Shown: positions 1 through 10,923 of the stretch, piece by piece
How the letters are laid out: every line of letters begins with the position of its first letter
Numbering within the stretch: the stretch's first letter is position 1
NCBI RefSeq assembly: GCF_027595985.1
Contig: NC_073313.1
Span: forward strand, 99,373,552-99,437,551
Direction: 5' to 3'
DNA length: 64,000 nt
Origin: Sorex araneus
Lineage: Eukaryota > Chordata > Mammalia > Eulipotyphla > Soricidae
Made by a program: the position numbers and the translations under genes
The notes under the pieces: generated by a model
What the model was told of the DNA's origin: nothing
Databases searched by the model: none
Seen by the model: only the letters and a program-made list of their open reading frames with translations

Positions 1-125
1 CTGGCTCTGTCCTCCTTGGTAGCTCCTGGGAGCTCTGGCGGGGTTCAGGGGTCAAACCTTGGTTAGCCATATGCAAGGCAAATGCCTTACATCTCTGTAC
101 TTATTCCTCTGTGCTTATTCTCTCC
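1..125 (-). mobile_element. tRNA-derived SINE fragment, cut by window edge
   Basis: The antisense signature of the poly(A)-class shrew SINE is visible: a caaaccttggtt B-box complement, then a gcaaggcaaatgcctta anticodon-arm region. The body is cut off by the left window edge. Confidence 0.6.
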
Positions 126-157
126 AAGCCCTATATCCTCAAATTCTTTCCTATGTG

Positions 158-388
158 CACTGGAGCAATACCATAGCAGGTAGGGCGTTTGCCTTGCACA
201 TGGCTGACCTGGGTTCGATTATTCCGTCCCTCTCGGAGAGCCTCTGCCCATACAGCAGAGCCTAGCAAGCTATCTGTGGCGTATTCAATATGCAAAAAAC
301 AGTAACAAAAGTCTCACAGTGGAGACATCACTGGTGCCTGCTCGAGCAAACAAAGGGACAGCAGTGCAGACAATACAGTGCAGTGCAG
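158..388 (+). mobile_element. tRNA-derived SINE with RTE-type 3' tail
   Basis: The tRNA-like head has a B box (gggttcgatt near 212). It is followed by the ctctcggagagcc / cagagcctagcaagcta body and the ctggtgcctgctcgagcaaa tail. That tail is nearly the same as the last bases of the RTE copy at 38086-39699. It ends in cagtgcag-type short repeats rather than poly(A). Confidence 0.8.
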
Positions 389-506
389 TATGTTTGATTA
401 TTTCTGTTTGGAGTCCCTGTTGTTTGTTTATGTTGGCTTGTTTCAATCAATTCCTTGTTTATTTAAAATGTTTTAGGTAATAAAATTCACTGATAAATCC
501 TAGTAT

Positions 507-745
507 GGGCTGGAGCGATAGCACAGCGGCTGGACACTTGCCTTTCACGCGGCCGACCCGGTTTCGATTCCTCCACCCTTCTCGCAGAGCCCGGCAAACT
601 ACCGAGAGTATCTCGCCCACACAGCAGAGCCTGGCAAGCTACCCCGTGGTGTGTTTGATACACCAAAAACAGTAACAACAAGTCTCACAATGGAGGTGTT
701 ACTGGAGCAAACCCATTAGCAACAGAATGACAGTGACAGTGACAA
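507..745 (+). mobile_element. tRNA-derived SINE, RTE-tail class
   Basis: This copy starts at gggctggagcgatagcacag and has the B box ggtttcgattcc. The body matches the copies at 158-388 and 62629-62870. It ends in a gacagtgacagtgaca tail. Short flanking repeats (tcctagta on both sides) look like a target-site duplication. Confidence 0.85.
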
Positions 746-1424
746 TTCCTAGTACAGTGGTTATTGCCTCCCAACATGATGGGGGAAATAATCAGAAATC
801 ACTGAGAAATCAAACACTGTCCTAACACAAATGACTAACTCGTGGAAAGGAAAGACATTACCTTCAATACAGGTCTTTGTTCATCTTCATAATTCTAGAT
901 TAATTAATTTTGGGCCAGTATAGAAAAATCCACTTAATTCAGCTTTTTGTTGTTCTTGTTTTTGGTGCTAGAAGTGGGAGTTGTGAGCCCTCTAATTTTG
1001 TGATTCTGATTCCTTCTTGACAGGATCACAGTTTTACCCCCTTTCCCCCCATTATTATGCAGTTAACAGAGGTTGCTTGTTTCATTTTCTTAGCTTTGTT
1101 TACCCACAAGATTGATGTGTTTTAAAGATCACACCTTTACATTATCCTGCACCTCTATACATGCTCATAGTTTGGAATCCCTGCCCTGAATTCCTTGCTT
1201 TGATTTTTCTGGGCCTATTTTTGGTATTTTCAGGCTTGTGCAGTGCTTAGTCATTCTGTCTGTAGTTTTATAGCAAGTAAAAATTCCTCATTGTTTTTAT
1301 TTCTCTCTAATTCTTACAGCTTTCGAAGATCTGTCTTTGCTTGTCACTGGTAAGCTTGTGTGCTGGAATTTCATGGTTGTCCTTTTCATTTGTTTGTGTT
1401 GTTGTTTTATATTTGCAGGTGTCA
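746..1424. other. Unique or unrecognised sequence
   Basis: This is AT-rich sequence with no convincing open frame or RNA gene. Part of 940-1560 may be an old diverged SINE. Distal promoter or 5'-UTR exons of the PRAME gene could lie here, but I see no decisive signal. Confidence 0.4.
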
Positions 1425-1567
1425 CAACTGGCAGTACTTAGAACTTACTCCTGTCTATGAGCAAGAGATCTCTCATGGCGTGGTTCAGCATACCACATGG
1501 GGTGCCAGAGATCAAACCTGGGTCAGCTGCCTCTAAGGCAGGTGTCTTACCCAATTTCCAGCCCATG
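1425..1567 (-). mobile_element. Old tRNA-derived SINE
   Basis: This is a diverged antisense copy. It keeps the ggtgtcaca start, the gatcaaacctgggtc B-box complement and the tttccagccc end. Confidence 0.6.
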
Positions 1568-1970
1568 GTTGTCCTTACTTAACTCACAATTATTTTGAAG
1601 TATTTGCCTCCTATACTTTAAGATAATGATGAGGAGGTGATTTTGACTTTAGTGTAAATTTTCAGCTTTCATCTTGTTTTGTGTGCTTTGGAGCAGAAAT
1701 ATCAGGAGGAAAGGAGTTAAGGTGGTCAATGCTATGTCTTTTGTTAACCTACATATGATTCCTAATGTTATGTTATCTTACACTAAATATACACATATGT
1801 CATAACTTGGCATATTTACACATATATGTGAACACGTATGTATTCAGACACCTAGTCATATGTGTATTTCTATTCTGTGCCTCCAGGAGAAGTCTCCTGT
1901 GGTGTCCATCTGATTCACTTTGTTTTCTAAAACTCTTTATTTTGTTTCTTACTAATCTTGGAGTCAAACA

Positions 1971-2037
1971 GGAGACTGCAGAATTCTCAGAATTTATAAA
2001 TATTCCTCACTCTGAAGCAGGATTGTGACCTGTGACG
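1971..2037 (+). other. Possible 5'-UTR part of PRAME exon 1
   Basis: A pyrimidine-rich stretch (about 1915-1965) followed by cag at 1968-1970 could be the acceptor for the first coding exon, 67 bases before the ATG at 2038. In PRAME-family genes the first coding exon is commonly preceded by non-coding exons. This acceptor is inferred from the local sequence only. Confidence 0.35.
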
Positions 2038-2327
2038 ATGGATCAAAGGTCTGTACCCACTCTGCTGGAGATTGCTGCAAAGAGTCTGATGAGTAATGAG
2101 CCTGGCGGTATCCACGCCCTGCAGGTCCTTCCTAAACAAATCTTCATTCAACTGTTCACCACTGCCTTCCTAGGCAGACACAAGAATATGCTGAAGGAAA
2201 TAGTGAAGGTTTGGCCTTTTCAGTGTCTGCACATCGGGACATTGGATATAGAAGAATCACCCTATGACATATTGGAAGCCTTGGTGGATGGTCTGCAATT
2301 CCTCCCCACCCAGAACTCTTCTTCAGG
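2038..2327 (+). CDS. PRAME-like copy 1, coding exon 1
   Basis: This exon runs from the start ATG to the donor GG|GTAAGA and ends in phase 2. It encodes the N-terminal 97 residues, including the family-typical AAFLGR-like and WPFQCLHIG stretches. Confidence 0.88.
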
Positions 2328-4606
2328 GTAAGACTAATTCAATAGAGACAAAGTGAGTTAACAAGCAGGTATGCTAAGTCCTGACGCTGGGTAATATCAA
2401 GAATCTTCCCAAAATAACCAGCCATGCATGCAGAATCTCTGTGTGCCTGTTGTCCAACACATACCCTGAAGTCTTACAAAATTGGCTATAATTTAGAACT
2501 GATTAAGAATAGTATGAATGACTTTATTTACTGAATGCTCTTGCTTAGTAGAAGGTCATAGGCAATGCATTCTCTAGAAGCAAAGGTGAGGAAATTTTGA
2601 GACAATGAATGGTGCATAAATTTGTATGGAAAGAACTTGTATGTGAATAACATGTGGAGTGAAAACCAGGGGCAAATGCTTCTCTTTTACCTCCACATCA
2701 TTGTTCTTGCTGCATAATAATAGAACCTGCCACCTCTCAAATATTGTCTCCTTTTCTCCCTTACAGGGGCTCCAAACTGAGGATCCTGGATTTAACACAG
2801 TCCTCGCACCATGGAATAACTTGCTATTACAGGGCAAAATACCAATTCTGTTTCCGATCCTGTATTTATTCTCAGCACTCTATCCTTAAACTAGAAGAAT
2901 CCCAGGATAGAGTTAGGTGCCTTGGAAAGGGTGCTTCAGAGTCTGAGTCTGTATCAGCCAGGAAACGCATTGAGTTATTGGTGGACATTTCCTTTAGTTG
3001 TACCATGAGAATAAAGCAATTCATTTCTTTTCTTAAGACTAAGGTTGAGCAGAGTGCTGGATCCTTGCACATCTGCTGCAGAAAATTGCAAATTGATACC
3101 ATGTGTGTGCACACAAGGAGCCTGCAGTTCCTGGATGCAGCATGCATTAATCACTTGGAAGTGAATCGGGTTCACCTGAAGAATGTCATCAGCCTTTTTC
3201 CTCATTTGACCCACTTGGAAATCATTAAGCTAACTGCCATTCCTCTTCATTCTTGTGAGGGGAGAAACTTCAACTTTTTTCTCACCTGGCTAGGGAAGCT
3301 GGAAATCCTTCAGGAGCTCAGCTTGTCTTCCTTCAGCCTCACAGATCAGCTGCACAGACTGCTCAGGTGAAGGGGTGGGGACACTAAACATCCATCCCAA
3401 TATTCCTAAACCTCTATTTTCCCTTCTCCCTGGCTGTTCCTTGGAGTTTGAAACTTGTCAAACTAGAGGAGCGCGTTGTGGTTTGACAGCAGGGTTAGAA
3501 AAGGAACCTGTGCACGTTCATTTGTTTTATTAGCAGGTCAACCATGTGCAGACACCATGAGAAATATTAAGATATATTGTTGGAAAAAATTTCAGAACCA
3601 GGGAACAATTCCCTTGTTCTATGGGAATGCCCTTTAGATTTAGGGAAGAGGCATATATGCAGAGAAATTTTTACTGCTATAGCTATGATGCACATCTCCA
3701 TAAACTGGCCACAATTGTTTAACACTGCCAGATTTTTGACCCTATAGTTTCTTCAAGGCTTAGACCTTGAAGGGAGACAACCTGGGGCTAATGAATTGGG
3801 AGACTTCAGATGGCTCCTTGCTCAGACTCATCTTCACTAAATAAATGAATGATATCCACCATTTTTTATGTTGTGTTTATAAATTTTTCACTCCATCCTT
3901 CTGGTAAACTTTAGTAACTGTCCTAGGGTAATCTGTAGATTCTAGCTCCAGTACCCTTGTAGCTAGTTAAACTTGCTGTTAGAAATTTTGAACAAATTAC
4001 TTTACCTTATATTCTTAGGTAGCTGTAACTTAAAGGTCCCTTCTCTAGTCCAGTCTTTATATCTTCTGGAATAACCTTTCTTTTCTTTCTAGAGTCCTGA
4101 AACCTCGGTTGACTACATTGAGTCTGTCTCTCTGTCATCTTTCTAAAAGCGATATAATTGTCCTGTCCCAGAGCTTTCAGGCCACCTGCTTAAAACAACT
4201 AAATCTGAGTAACAACAAGATATTTCGGGATGATTATGAGCCCTTTCTGACTCTGCTGGAGAGGGTCTCAAGCACCTTGCAGCATCTGGAGATAAACAAC
4301 TGCAAAATGACTGATTCTGTTCTCTCTGCTCTACTACCACCCCTGAGCCGCTGTTCCCAGCTTCGTGTCTTTAGCTTTGCCTTTAATGCCATCTCAATGC
4401 CTGCACTCATAAACTTTTTGCAACACATAACAACCTGGATGAATCTTCGGTATGTGATTTATCCTATCCCTGCCCATTGCTATGAGCACTCAAATTTTCA
4501 CGTCTGTGTGAACCGACAGAAACTTGCAGAAGTGCAGGCCCAAGTGAAGCACATATTACAAGTGGCAAAGCGGGAAGACATGTACTGCTCCATTTCTCGT
4601 GCATAA
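2038..4606 (+). CDS. PRAME-family leucine-rich repeat protein, three coding exons, intact
   Basis: The coding exons are 2038-2327, 2767-3366 and 4093-4606, giving 1404 nt or 467 residues, close to the usual PRAME-family length. Both introns have GT-AG ends (GGGTAAG / TTACAG; CAGGTGAAG / TTTCTAG) and phase 2, as in other family members. Residues 1-97 hold the N-terminal PRAME segment with TLLEI, then LPKQIFIQLFTTAFLGR, at the place of the family's BC-box/Cul2-type region; then VWPFQCLHIG and ALVDGLQ. The middle exon starts with LRILDLTQ. The last exon carries leucine-rich repeats (LTTLSLSLCHLSKSD, LKQLNLSNNKI, LQHLEINNCKMTDSVLSALL) and the family's closing YVIYPIPAHCYE. Human PRAME is a substrate receptor of a CUL2-Elongin B/C ubiquitin ligase and a transcription co-regulator; family genes are mostly expressed in germ line and early embryo. 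The function of this copy is inferred from the family. ATG 2038 is chosen over the GTG at 2032 because the paralogue aligns from there. Confidence 0.9.
2328..2766 (+). other. Intron 1 of PRAME-like copy 1
   Basis: This GT-AG intron is 439 nt long. No gene is seen inside it; reading frames on both strands are short. A polypyrimidine tract precedes the acceptor ccttacag. Confidence 0.8.
2767..3366 (+). CDS. PRAME-like copy 1, coding exon 2
   Basis: This 600-nt exon is fully open. It is symmetric (phase 2 at both ends), so its removal would keep frame. It encodes LRILDLTQ at its start, a lysine-rich helical part with HICCRKLQI, and ends LHRLLR at the donor CAG|GTGAAG. Confidence 0.88.
3367..4092 (+). 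other. Intron 2 of PRAME-like copy 1
   Basis: This GT-AG intron is 726 nt long and ends ttttctttctag. It contains no recognisable repeat or gene. The intron at 11519-12292 of the paralogue is alignable by eye in several stretches. Confidence 0.8.
4093..4606 (+). CDS. PRAME-like copy 1, coding exon 3
   Basis: This is the terminal exon with TAA at 4604-4606. It encodes the C-terminal leucine-rich repeats, with SLSLCHLSKSD, LNLSNNK and the closing LRYVIYPIPAHCYE block. Confidence 0.88.
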
Positions 4607-4727
4607 TGTTCCAGTACAAAGAATTAATTTGACTAATGTGACACCATTCACGGTTTGCTACTGGTTTGTACCAATGGTGGCTTACTCTTGAATGTGGCTT
4701 AATTAACACACTTTGAGGCACCAACCT

Positions 4728-4733
4728 ATTAAA
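4728..4733 (+). terminator. Likely poly(A) signal ATTAAA of PRAME-like copy 1
   Basis: ATTAAA occurs 122 nt after the stop codon. In copy 2 the aligned bases are GTTAAT, so the signal has been lost there. The assignment rests on position and comparison only. Confidence 0.5.
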
Positions 4734-4752
4734 GCACTTAATGTTTTCCCTG

Positions 4753-4960
4753 AAGGCAAAATTTGTAGAAACATAACATTCTGCATTTAAGAAAACTGAC
4801 TTTTAAAATTAGAGCTCTAAAAGGAAAGAGAGGAAAGTAAATGGTTCTTTGGTTGAAAGCAAAATTTGTAGAAATACATAACATTCTGCATTTAAGAAAA
4901 CCGACTTTTAAAGTTAGAGCTCTAAAAGGAAAGAGATGAAAGTAAATGGTTCTTTGGTTG
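4753..4960 (+). repeat. Tandem duplication of about 104 bp downstream of the PRAME-like gene
   Basis: Two adjacent units, about 4753-4855 and 4856-4960, each run from gcaaaatttgtagaa to ggttctttggttg with only a few differences. The paralogue has a single diverged counterpart, so the duplication is younger than the gene duplication. Confidence 0.85.
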
Positions 4961-5451
4961 TCTTGCCAATTGCTTGCTGGCTACAACTTTTTGTTACCCA
5001 AACACATTTTGCACATTTTGGGTACGTAGCATGTTTACCCAGTCATGGTATATAGTTTTCCTGCTCACATTGATTGGTTGTTTTATAGACTAGTGAGCAA
5101 TCATTACAAGTCCTAACAATGAAAACCCTTTCTGGATTCGATAATTTTTGAAGCCAGTAACTTTTCCCTCAGGAACCTCTAAACATTTTTGTACTTAAGA
5201 TTTTCTTGGGTTGCCTAATGAGAAACCAGTTGTAAATGAGAGGATAGTAGACAAATTGTGCCTATACCTACTGGCATCTGTATCAACACATTTCTACTGA
5301 TTTATTGTTCTTTATTTCTCACACATTCAGAATTCACTAGTATCTGTTGTGACATGGGTAGTTCCAGGTGTGCATAAAGCCTCTGATCTCAAGCTACTGA
5401 GCACGTAGACATTCCTATGTTTTGTTAGATTCTTGCACTTTTTAAAATGCA
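4961..5451. other. Downstream flank of the PRAME-like copy 1 gene
   Basis: This is AT-rich sequence without a supported gene. The duplication shared with PRAME copy 2 continues through this flank. Confidence 0.5.
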
Positions 5452-5614
5452 CTTTGGGTCACACCCGACGTTGTACAGGGGTTACTTCTGGCTCATGCAC
5501 TCAGGAATTACTCCTGGCGGTGCTCGGGGTAACCATATGGGATGCTGGGAATCAAATCCGGGTCGGCTGCATGCAAGGCAAATGCTCCACCCGCTGTACT
5601 ATTTCTCCAGCCCG
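5452..5614 (-). mobile_element. tRNA-derived SINE, poly(A) class
   Basis: This is the antisense consensus form: tttgggtcacacccg, caggaattactcctggcgg, catatgggatgctggga, then the tRNA part ending tttctccagccc. Confidence 0.85.
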
Positions 5615-6493
5615 ATTCACCACTTTTTAATAGGGCATTTGAGAAAGTTACTTTGCTACTCCCTCCCTATCCATATTTTTGTTTTTCACATATACCCTTA
5701 CACAGTCTGCTCAATCCATGCTGGAATCCTTATGCTATTGCATAGTTGTTCAAACCTCACCTCATGACATAAATTTTATCTTCTTAAAGAAGTTTTATCT
5801 GCCTTACTAACAAATGATTTGTCTCTGCTGCTGCTCTTTTAACATTTACGCACATTCTTTTCATATAACATACCATTCTGTCTGTCTTTCTGCCCTGTGT
5901 ACTTCCACTACAGTTACCCTATTCAGTAAGGTACACACTAGCCATAAACAGCTAAGGAATACTCAGCATTTGGAGGCTTAGAAAAATGATGTGATTTAAG
6001 TGTCAAATACATATAATCTGTCCAAAATTTAATAAGAGCGGATGAAGAATAACTAATTTGTGACTTGTATTGGTGACATGTGGAGATAATATACTGCTTG
6101 TCAAATACAGTAAAGAAAAGGAGTGTTAACTTTTTTTAAGGAGTGTTAACTTTTTTTCATTTTGTTTGCATGTTGAAATTAGTGCTGCATCTCAAAGATT
6201 TAGTAAATACTTGCTCAGGTGTAGTGTTTCCTGTTGAAATGAAACCATGCTGCAGTTTGAAGACTTAGAAGAGTGTCAGAGTTAAGTCAATTCAATACTG
6301 TTTTAATGTTGAAATCATAACATGCATTTTAAAGACTTATTAACAAAATTATACTGTGCAGTCAAAGACTGAGATAAAACATATAATATAAACTAATACT
6401 TAGTAGAGTAGTTGATAGCTTGTTCTTATTGTATATTTTATAGTTCTTATTTTATAGTAACATACCACATTAGAAAAAAAGTGAAAATGACTA
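5615..6493. other. Segmental-duplication flank shared with PRAME copy 2
   Basis: Stretches here align with 13140-13600, for example attcagtaagg...acac and the ttgaaatgaaa / tttgaagacttagaa block. A small direct repeat (aggagtgttaactttttt twice) lies at about 6118-6157. No gene is seen. Confidence 0.6.
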
Positions 6494-6610
6494 ATGCAAC
6501 CTGGTTTTGATCTCTGGCACACCGTATCATCCCAAAAATACCTCCAGGAGTGACTCTGGAGCACAGTGCCAGCAGTAAGCCAGAGTGTGATGTAAAGTCC
6601 ACCCCCCATA
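6494..6610 (+). mobile_element. Partial old tRNA-derived SINE
   Basis: The body-only fragment includes gatctctggcacacc, ctccaggagtgactctgga and agcacagtgccag. The tRNA head is missing. Confidence 0.5.
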
Positions 6611-6977
6611 TAATATATGAATTGTACTTATTGTTTTTTTACTGAAGTGACACAGACCTTTTGAAAAGTAATGTATAATTAATTGGTACTGTTTATGTTG
6701 GTTACATTTTGAAATATGTATTTCAAAGTATTGCATTTCAAAGTATTACTAAGAACATTACACAAATACTATGATTTCTTGTGTAATATATTTATATTTT
6801 ATATTTTTGTGTTAAATAAAATATTAAAATTAAGTTTGCCTGTTCCTATTAATCTTTTATTTTGGTTTTCAGTTTTTGGTTGTGATTCACAGTCTGTTTC
6901 TATTACACTACATAACACTTGATCACAAACCCTCTGTGGGCAAAGGATATTGTGTGTGTATTAGTCATGGCGTTTCT

Positions 6978-7161
6978 TTTCTTTTTTTTTTCTTTTGCTT
7001 TTTGGGTCACATCCGGCGATGCACAGGGTTTACTCCTGGCTCTGCACTCAGGAATTACCCCTGGCGGTGCTCAGGGGACTATATGGGATGCTGGGAATCG
7101 AACCCGGGTCGGCCACGTGCAAGGCAAATGCCTTACCTGCTGTACTATCGCTCCAGCCCCT
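6978..7161 (-). mobile_element. tRNA-derived SINE, poly(A) class
   Basis: This is a well-conserved antisense copy with a T-rich left end. It has tttttgggtcacatccgg, the gaatcgaacccgggtcgg B-box complement and tatcgctccagcccc at its end. Confidence 0.9.
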
Positions 7162-9132
7162 CTTTTCTTTTTTCTGATGTTTACACACACTGAAATTTGA
7201 GAGACTACTCCTTCCATGATTTTCTAATTAATAGAGATAATAAGTATTTGATCCAGAGCAAGTGTTTTATCTGAAAAACAACCAATATAAAGCCTTTACC
7301 CACAGGCAGCCTTCATGTTCTCTAAAAGGGTTCTTACAATCTGGTCCAGGATGTTCAAATCACTTCATGTAGGTAGCAATTAGGAACTTCTTTGCCCCAG
7401 TGTACACTGAAAGCATCCAAAATATTCCAACTAGCTAATCCTAACCCTATTTTTCCTCTCTTGCCTTGCCACTGAAAATCTCAGAAAAGACAAACAACTC
7501 TAGAGCATTAAACAAAGGTGTAAATGAAAATATTATCCATGTGTTATTAATGGATATGTATAATACAAACTATATTTTTCAAGATATACTCTAGAAGTAT
7601 CTCTGTAGCTTGGCTAGAATATAAAGTGACTGACACTTTCAGAAAATCATTTTATAATATTAGTGAATATATAATACATATAATATGTCGTATATTGAAT
7701 ATATAAGATATATAATATCTCACCTAAATCACTAGTCGTAAGGAGATCATTGAAAATAAACTTGACTTTTCCACTCTGGAGAAACATGTGCTCTGTTTTA
7801 AACACATACCTCTCTCTTTCTCTCTCCCTCATTTCTCTACATCTCAATGAAAACTATTTTTGCTTCATTTTTTTGCCTCTTCCTGAATTTTTTTTCTATA
7901 GGGAAGGCAAAGGATCTGGAACACCTGTGCAAAGGTTAGGACTGACTTTTACTTCCCGGAGAAGAACAAGTTCTCACTCCAGCCTATGTCCCTGGCTACC
8001 TGAGAACTCAGGTGTTGGGACCAGTTCCTGAAATGTACAGAATAGGAAGACTTCAGGTCTGTCTTGATGCACAGCTGCCGTGTGGGTCTGGTTGCACATA
8101 AATGTCCATGACTAATAGGTGCTCAGATTACATTTTACTAGTTCTGACCCAATCGAGGCATTTCCATGGGTGGCCAAGGTTGAGCAAATACTTGTACTTA
8201 CTGTATTCTAGAGGCGACCTTTCTCGTTCCTCTCTTCACCAAGTTGCTCTCAACATAACTGGCAAGTCATTCAAAAGAAATGTCAGACTACTGGAGAAAA
8301 TACCAGAGAAGGGAGGTAACTCCATGACAATTGGACATGTGGCTATATCTCTTGAGAAATAGCTCCGTAGCTTGATTAGAATATAAAATTTAATGGTAAA
8401 GTTTTACTGCCAGGACAGTGTGTCACATTATTTCTCTTAACCTTCCTTTAGTTCAGCAAAGAATACAGCACAGGTAACTTGTCAGGCTCTGCCGTGCAGG
8501 CAAGATACTCTGAACAGAAATAAAGGCATAAAAAAGAAGTATAGCCATTTTGCCATCAACTAGGTAATGATCAGAAAATACACTGCCCACAATCACAAAT
8601 ACATTGGTGGAGTAGACTTAAAGAAGACTTCTCCTGAGGTACTCAAGTAGATCTGGAAATTTGTTGTGATGGATATGGATACCATTTATGTAGTCATTGA
8701 CATCAGTGCTATCAAGTGTGTCCTGAGTTTAACCAATAAGGAATGTACCATACTGTTTCTTTCTGCAATTTCCTAGGGAATGTAATGAAGATTCACTAAA
8801 GAGGCTGTATAAGTCATGTACCTATGTACTCATGAATACATTAAAAATAATCTAGTCAATGTGTATGGGTCAAATATGTTCTAAAAACATTCAAAGTAGA
8901 AAGCCAAATGAATATATGGCAACCATAATTTTACTTAAATCCACCAGAGAAATGAGATCATAAAAGGACAACTAAAAATTGAATTTCAAAGAGTGAATCT
9001 GACCTCCTAGAGAAAGACTGGATACACAGCTCTGTGGCATAACAAAGAAAGTGGCATTAGCTACTTGAGTGTTAGTAGATGAGAGCTAAAATTTTTAGTG
9101 ATCAAGTGCAGGAAAAGTGCATGTAATTATGT
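7162..9132. other. Long stretch with no recognised gene
   Basis: The sequence is mostly AT-rich and unique by eye. Reading frames up to 93 codons have no recognisable family. A TA-rich microsatellite-like tract lies at about 7665-7725, and a small SINE-body relic (cttgtcaggctctgccgtgcagg) at about 8476-8515. A pyrimidine tract plus tag at about 7901 could mimic an acceptor, but nothing supports an exon. Confidence 0.4.
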
Positions 9133-10082
9133 ATCACTTGTATCATTTGTCATCCCATTGATCTTCAATTTACTTGAGCGCGTGCCAATAATGTCTCCAT
9201 TCATCCCTGATGCATGCTAGTGTAGCCCTGCTTGCTCCAGGAACAGGAAGACCCTCGAACCGTTCATTCAGGGTTTTGACAAGTCTGACCATCTCGTTGG
9301 TGGATGGCCACACGGTCTTTTGATGTCCCGTGGAATCCACTCAGTACCAGTTCTAGTTCAGTGGTCGTCTTTGAATCGCATTACGTGTCCGGCCCATCTG
9401 ATTTTTGACGCCTTGACAAACGAGACAGTGTCCCTGATTCTTGATCATCGACGGAGGTCAGAACTCCGGATTCCTTCTCTCATTTTGAGTGAAACATGAT
9501 AATCCAAGCATAGCTCTTTTGATTCTTCTTTGGGATACCCGAATAGTGTTCTCATCCTGTTTTCGTAGGGCCTAGGTCTCTGAGGCGTATGTTAGTGCAG
9601 GAAGAATGGTGGAATAGAAAAGATGTGCCCAGAGCAGGAGGTTCTTTGTCCTCTTAACCAATTCTTTGACGCTCTTGAAGGCATTCCACACTGCTCTTTT
9701 CCTCCTGCGCAGTTCTGGCGCCAAGTCAGAACTCAACTCTGTTGAGTTCTTGACCCAGGTACACATAGCTGTTGCATTCGGAGATGTTTGTTCCGTTGAG
9801 AGCAAATGGAACGTCAGGGACTATTTACTTTTTCATGAACATTGTTTTGGTAAGATTCAGCTGCACTCCGAAATTTCCACACTCGCGGTGGAAGTCGCCC
9901 AGAATTTGTGCCGCTTGGCTAATGTTTGGTGTTATTAGAACGATGCCATCAGCGAAGCAGAAGTGGTGTAGTTGCCGAACATCTGTCTTCACTCCCATTC
10001 CTTCCCATTCTAGTCGTCGCATGACATTCTTAAGGGTGGTACTGCAGAATTTCAGTGAAATGGTATCACCCTAACGAACCCC
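9133..10082 (-). mobile_element. RTE-clade LINE, 5'-truncated copy
   Basis: This - strand copy carries the 3' part of an RTE element. Its tail end (tttgtcatcccattgatctt) sits at the left. The reverse frames hold pieces of the reverse transcriptase after the catalytic box (an FADGIVLI version of FADD) and the C-terminal region. It matches 38820-39699 and 25640-26600. Several stops and shifts make it dead. It ends just 99 bases before the start codon of PRAME copy 2. Confidence 0.85.
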
Positions 10083-10181
10083 TCCCTTTTTAAAAATTAA
10101 TTTATTCTTTCATTGAATCACCATGTGGAAAGTTACAAAGCTTTCAGGTTTAAGTCTCAGTCATACAATGCTCGAACACCC
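10083..10181 (-). mobile_element. L1/composite 3'-end stub abutting a PRAME start codon
   Basis: The stretch attgaatcaccatgtggaa, followed by agttacaaagctttcagg and aagtctcag, is the antisense 3' tail of the local L1 and composite family. Here it stops exactly at the ATG of the PRAME copy (10182), with the family's usual aacacccatcc joined as aacaccc|ATGG. Only about 99 bp of the element is present. Confidence 0.8.
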
Positions 10182-10471
10182 ATGGAAAAAAAGGCTGTAG
10201 ACACACTGCTGGAGCTTTCTGTAAAGAGTCTTCTGAGTAATGAATCTGCAGTTATCCAGGCCGTGAAAGAACTCCCCGTAGACCTCTTTGTTCCATTGTT
10301 TACTGCTGCTTTCTTGGGAAGACAGAAGGAGATGCTAAAGGCAATGGTGAGAGTTTGGCCGTTTCAATGTCTGCATATTGGGGCACTGCATCCACAAGAG
10401 TCAAACTATGACATCATGGAAGCCATGGTAGATGGTCTGCAACTCTTCCCTGTACGGAACACTTCTTTTGG
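10182..10471 (+). pseudogene. PRAME-like copy 2, exon 1 (open)
   Basis: This exon is open and aligns with residues 1-97 of copy 1: TLLELSVKSLL, ELPVDLFVPLFTAAFLGR, VWPFQCLHIGAL. The open frame extends upstream into transposon sequence, but homology starts at ATG 10182. Confidence 0.85.
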
Positions 10472-10923
10472 GTAAGATATATAGAATAGAAAAATTGTAA
10501 GACAGCAGGAGGTTATATTGGGTCACGGGCCAACGAATACTAAGTCTCACCAAAGTAACCAGTGATGTATACTTAATATATCTTTGAGACTATTGATCCA
10601 ACAAATTGAGCCACCATAAATACTTAAAAGACTTAGAATAGATTATTATATAATAGAACTGGTTGAGTATACTATGGTTGGATTTACATCCTGAATGTGA
10701 CTGCATGGAAAGGTGGCATAGACACCTAAACTGGAGAGAATCATAGGCGAAGAAATTATGGGGAAATGAGTGAAAAATGCTTACATTTTTGTGGAAAGAG
10801 TTTGTATTTAAATGACATACAGAGTTAAAACCAGAAACTGTTCAAACTTCACATCCTTGGTGAGGCTGGTTTGTAATAGATCTTGTTGTGTCTTACATGT
10901 TCTGTCTCCTTTTTTCTTTCCAG

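Noticed and set aside
507-580. Functional tRNA gene (A and B box present)
   Set aside because: The cloverleaf is degenerate, a SINE body and tail follow, and dozens of similar copies exist in the window.
7750-8362. Two + strand frames (93 and 86 codons) as genes
   Set aside because: No family features. The first is largely low-complexity pyrimidine sequence, and no exon signals pair with it.
10113-10181. Upstream extension of PRAME copy 2 (MNHHVESYK...)
   Set aside because: These codons come from the antisense L1-tail stub. Homology to the family starts at ATG 10182.
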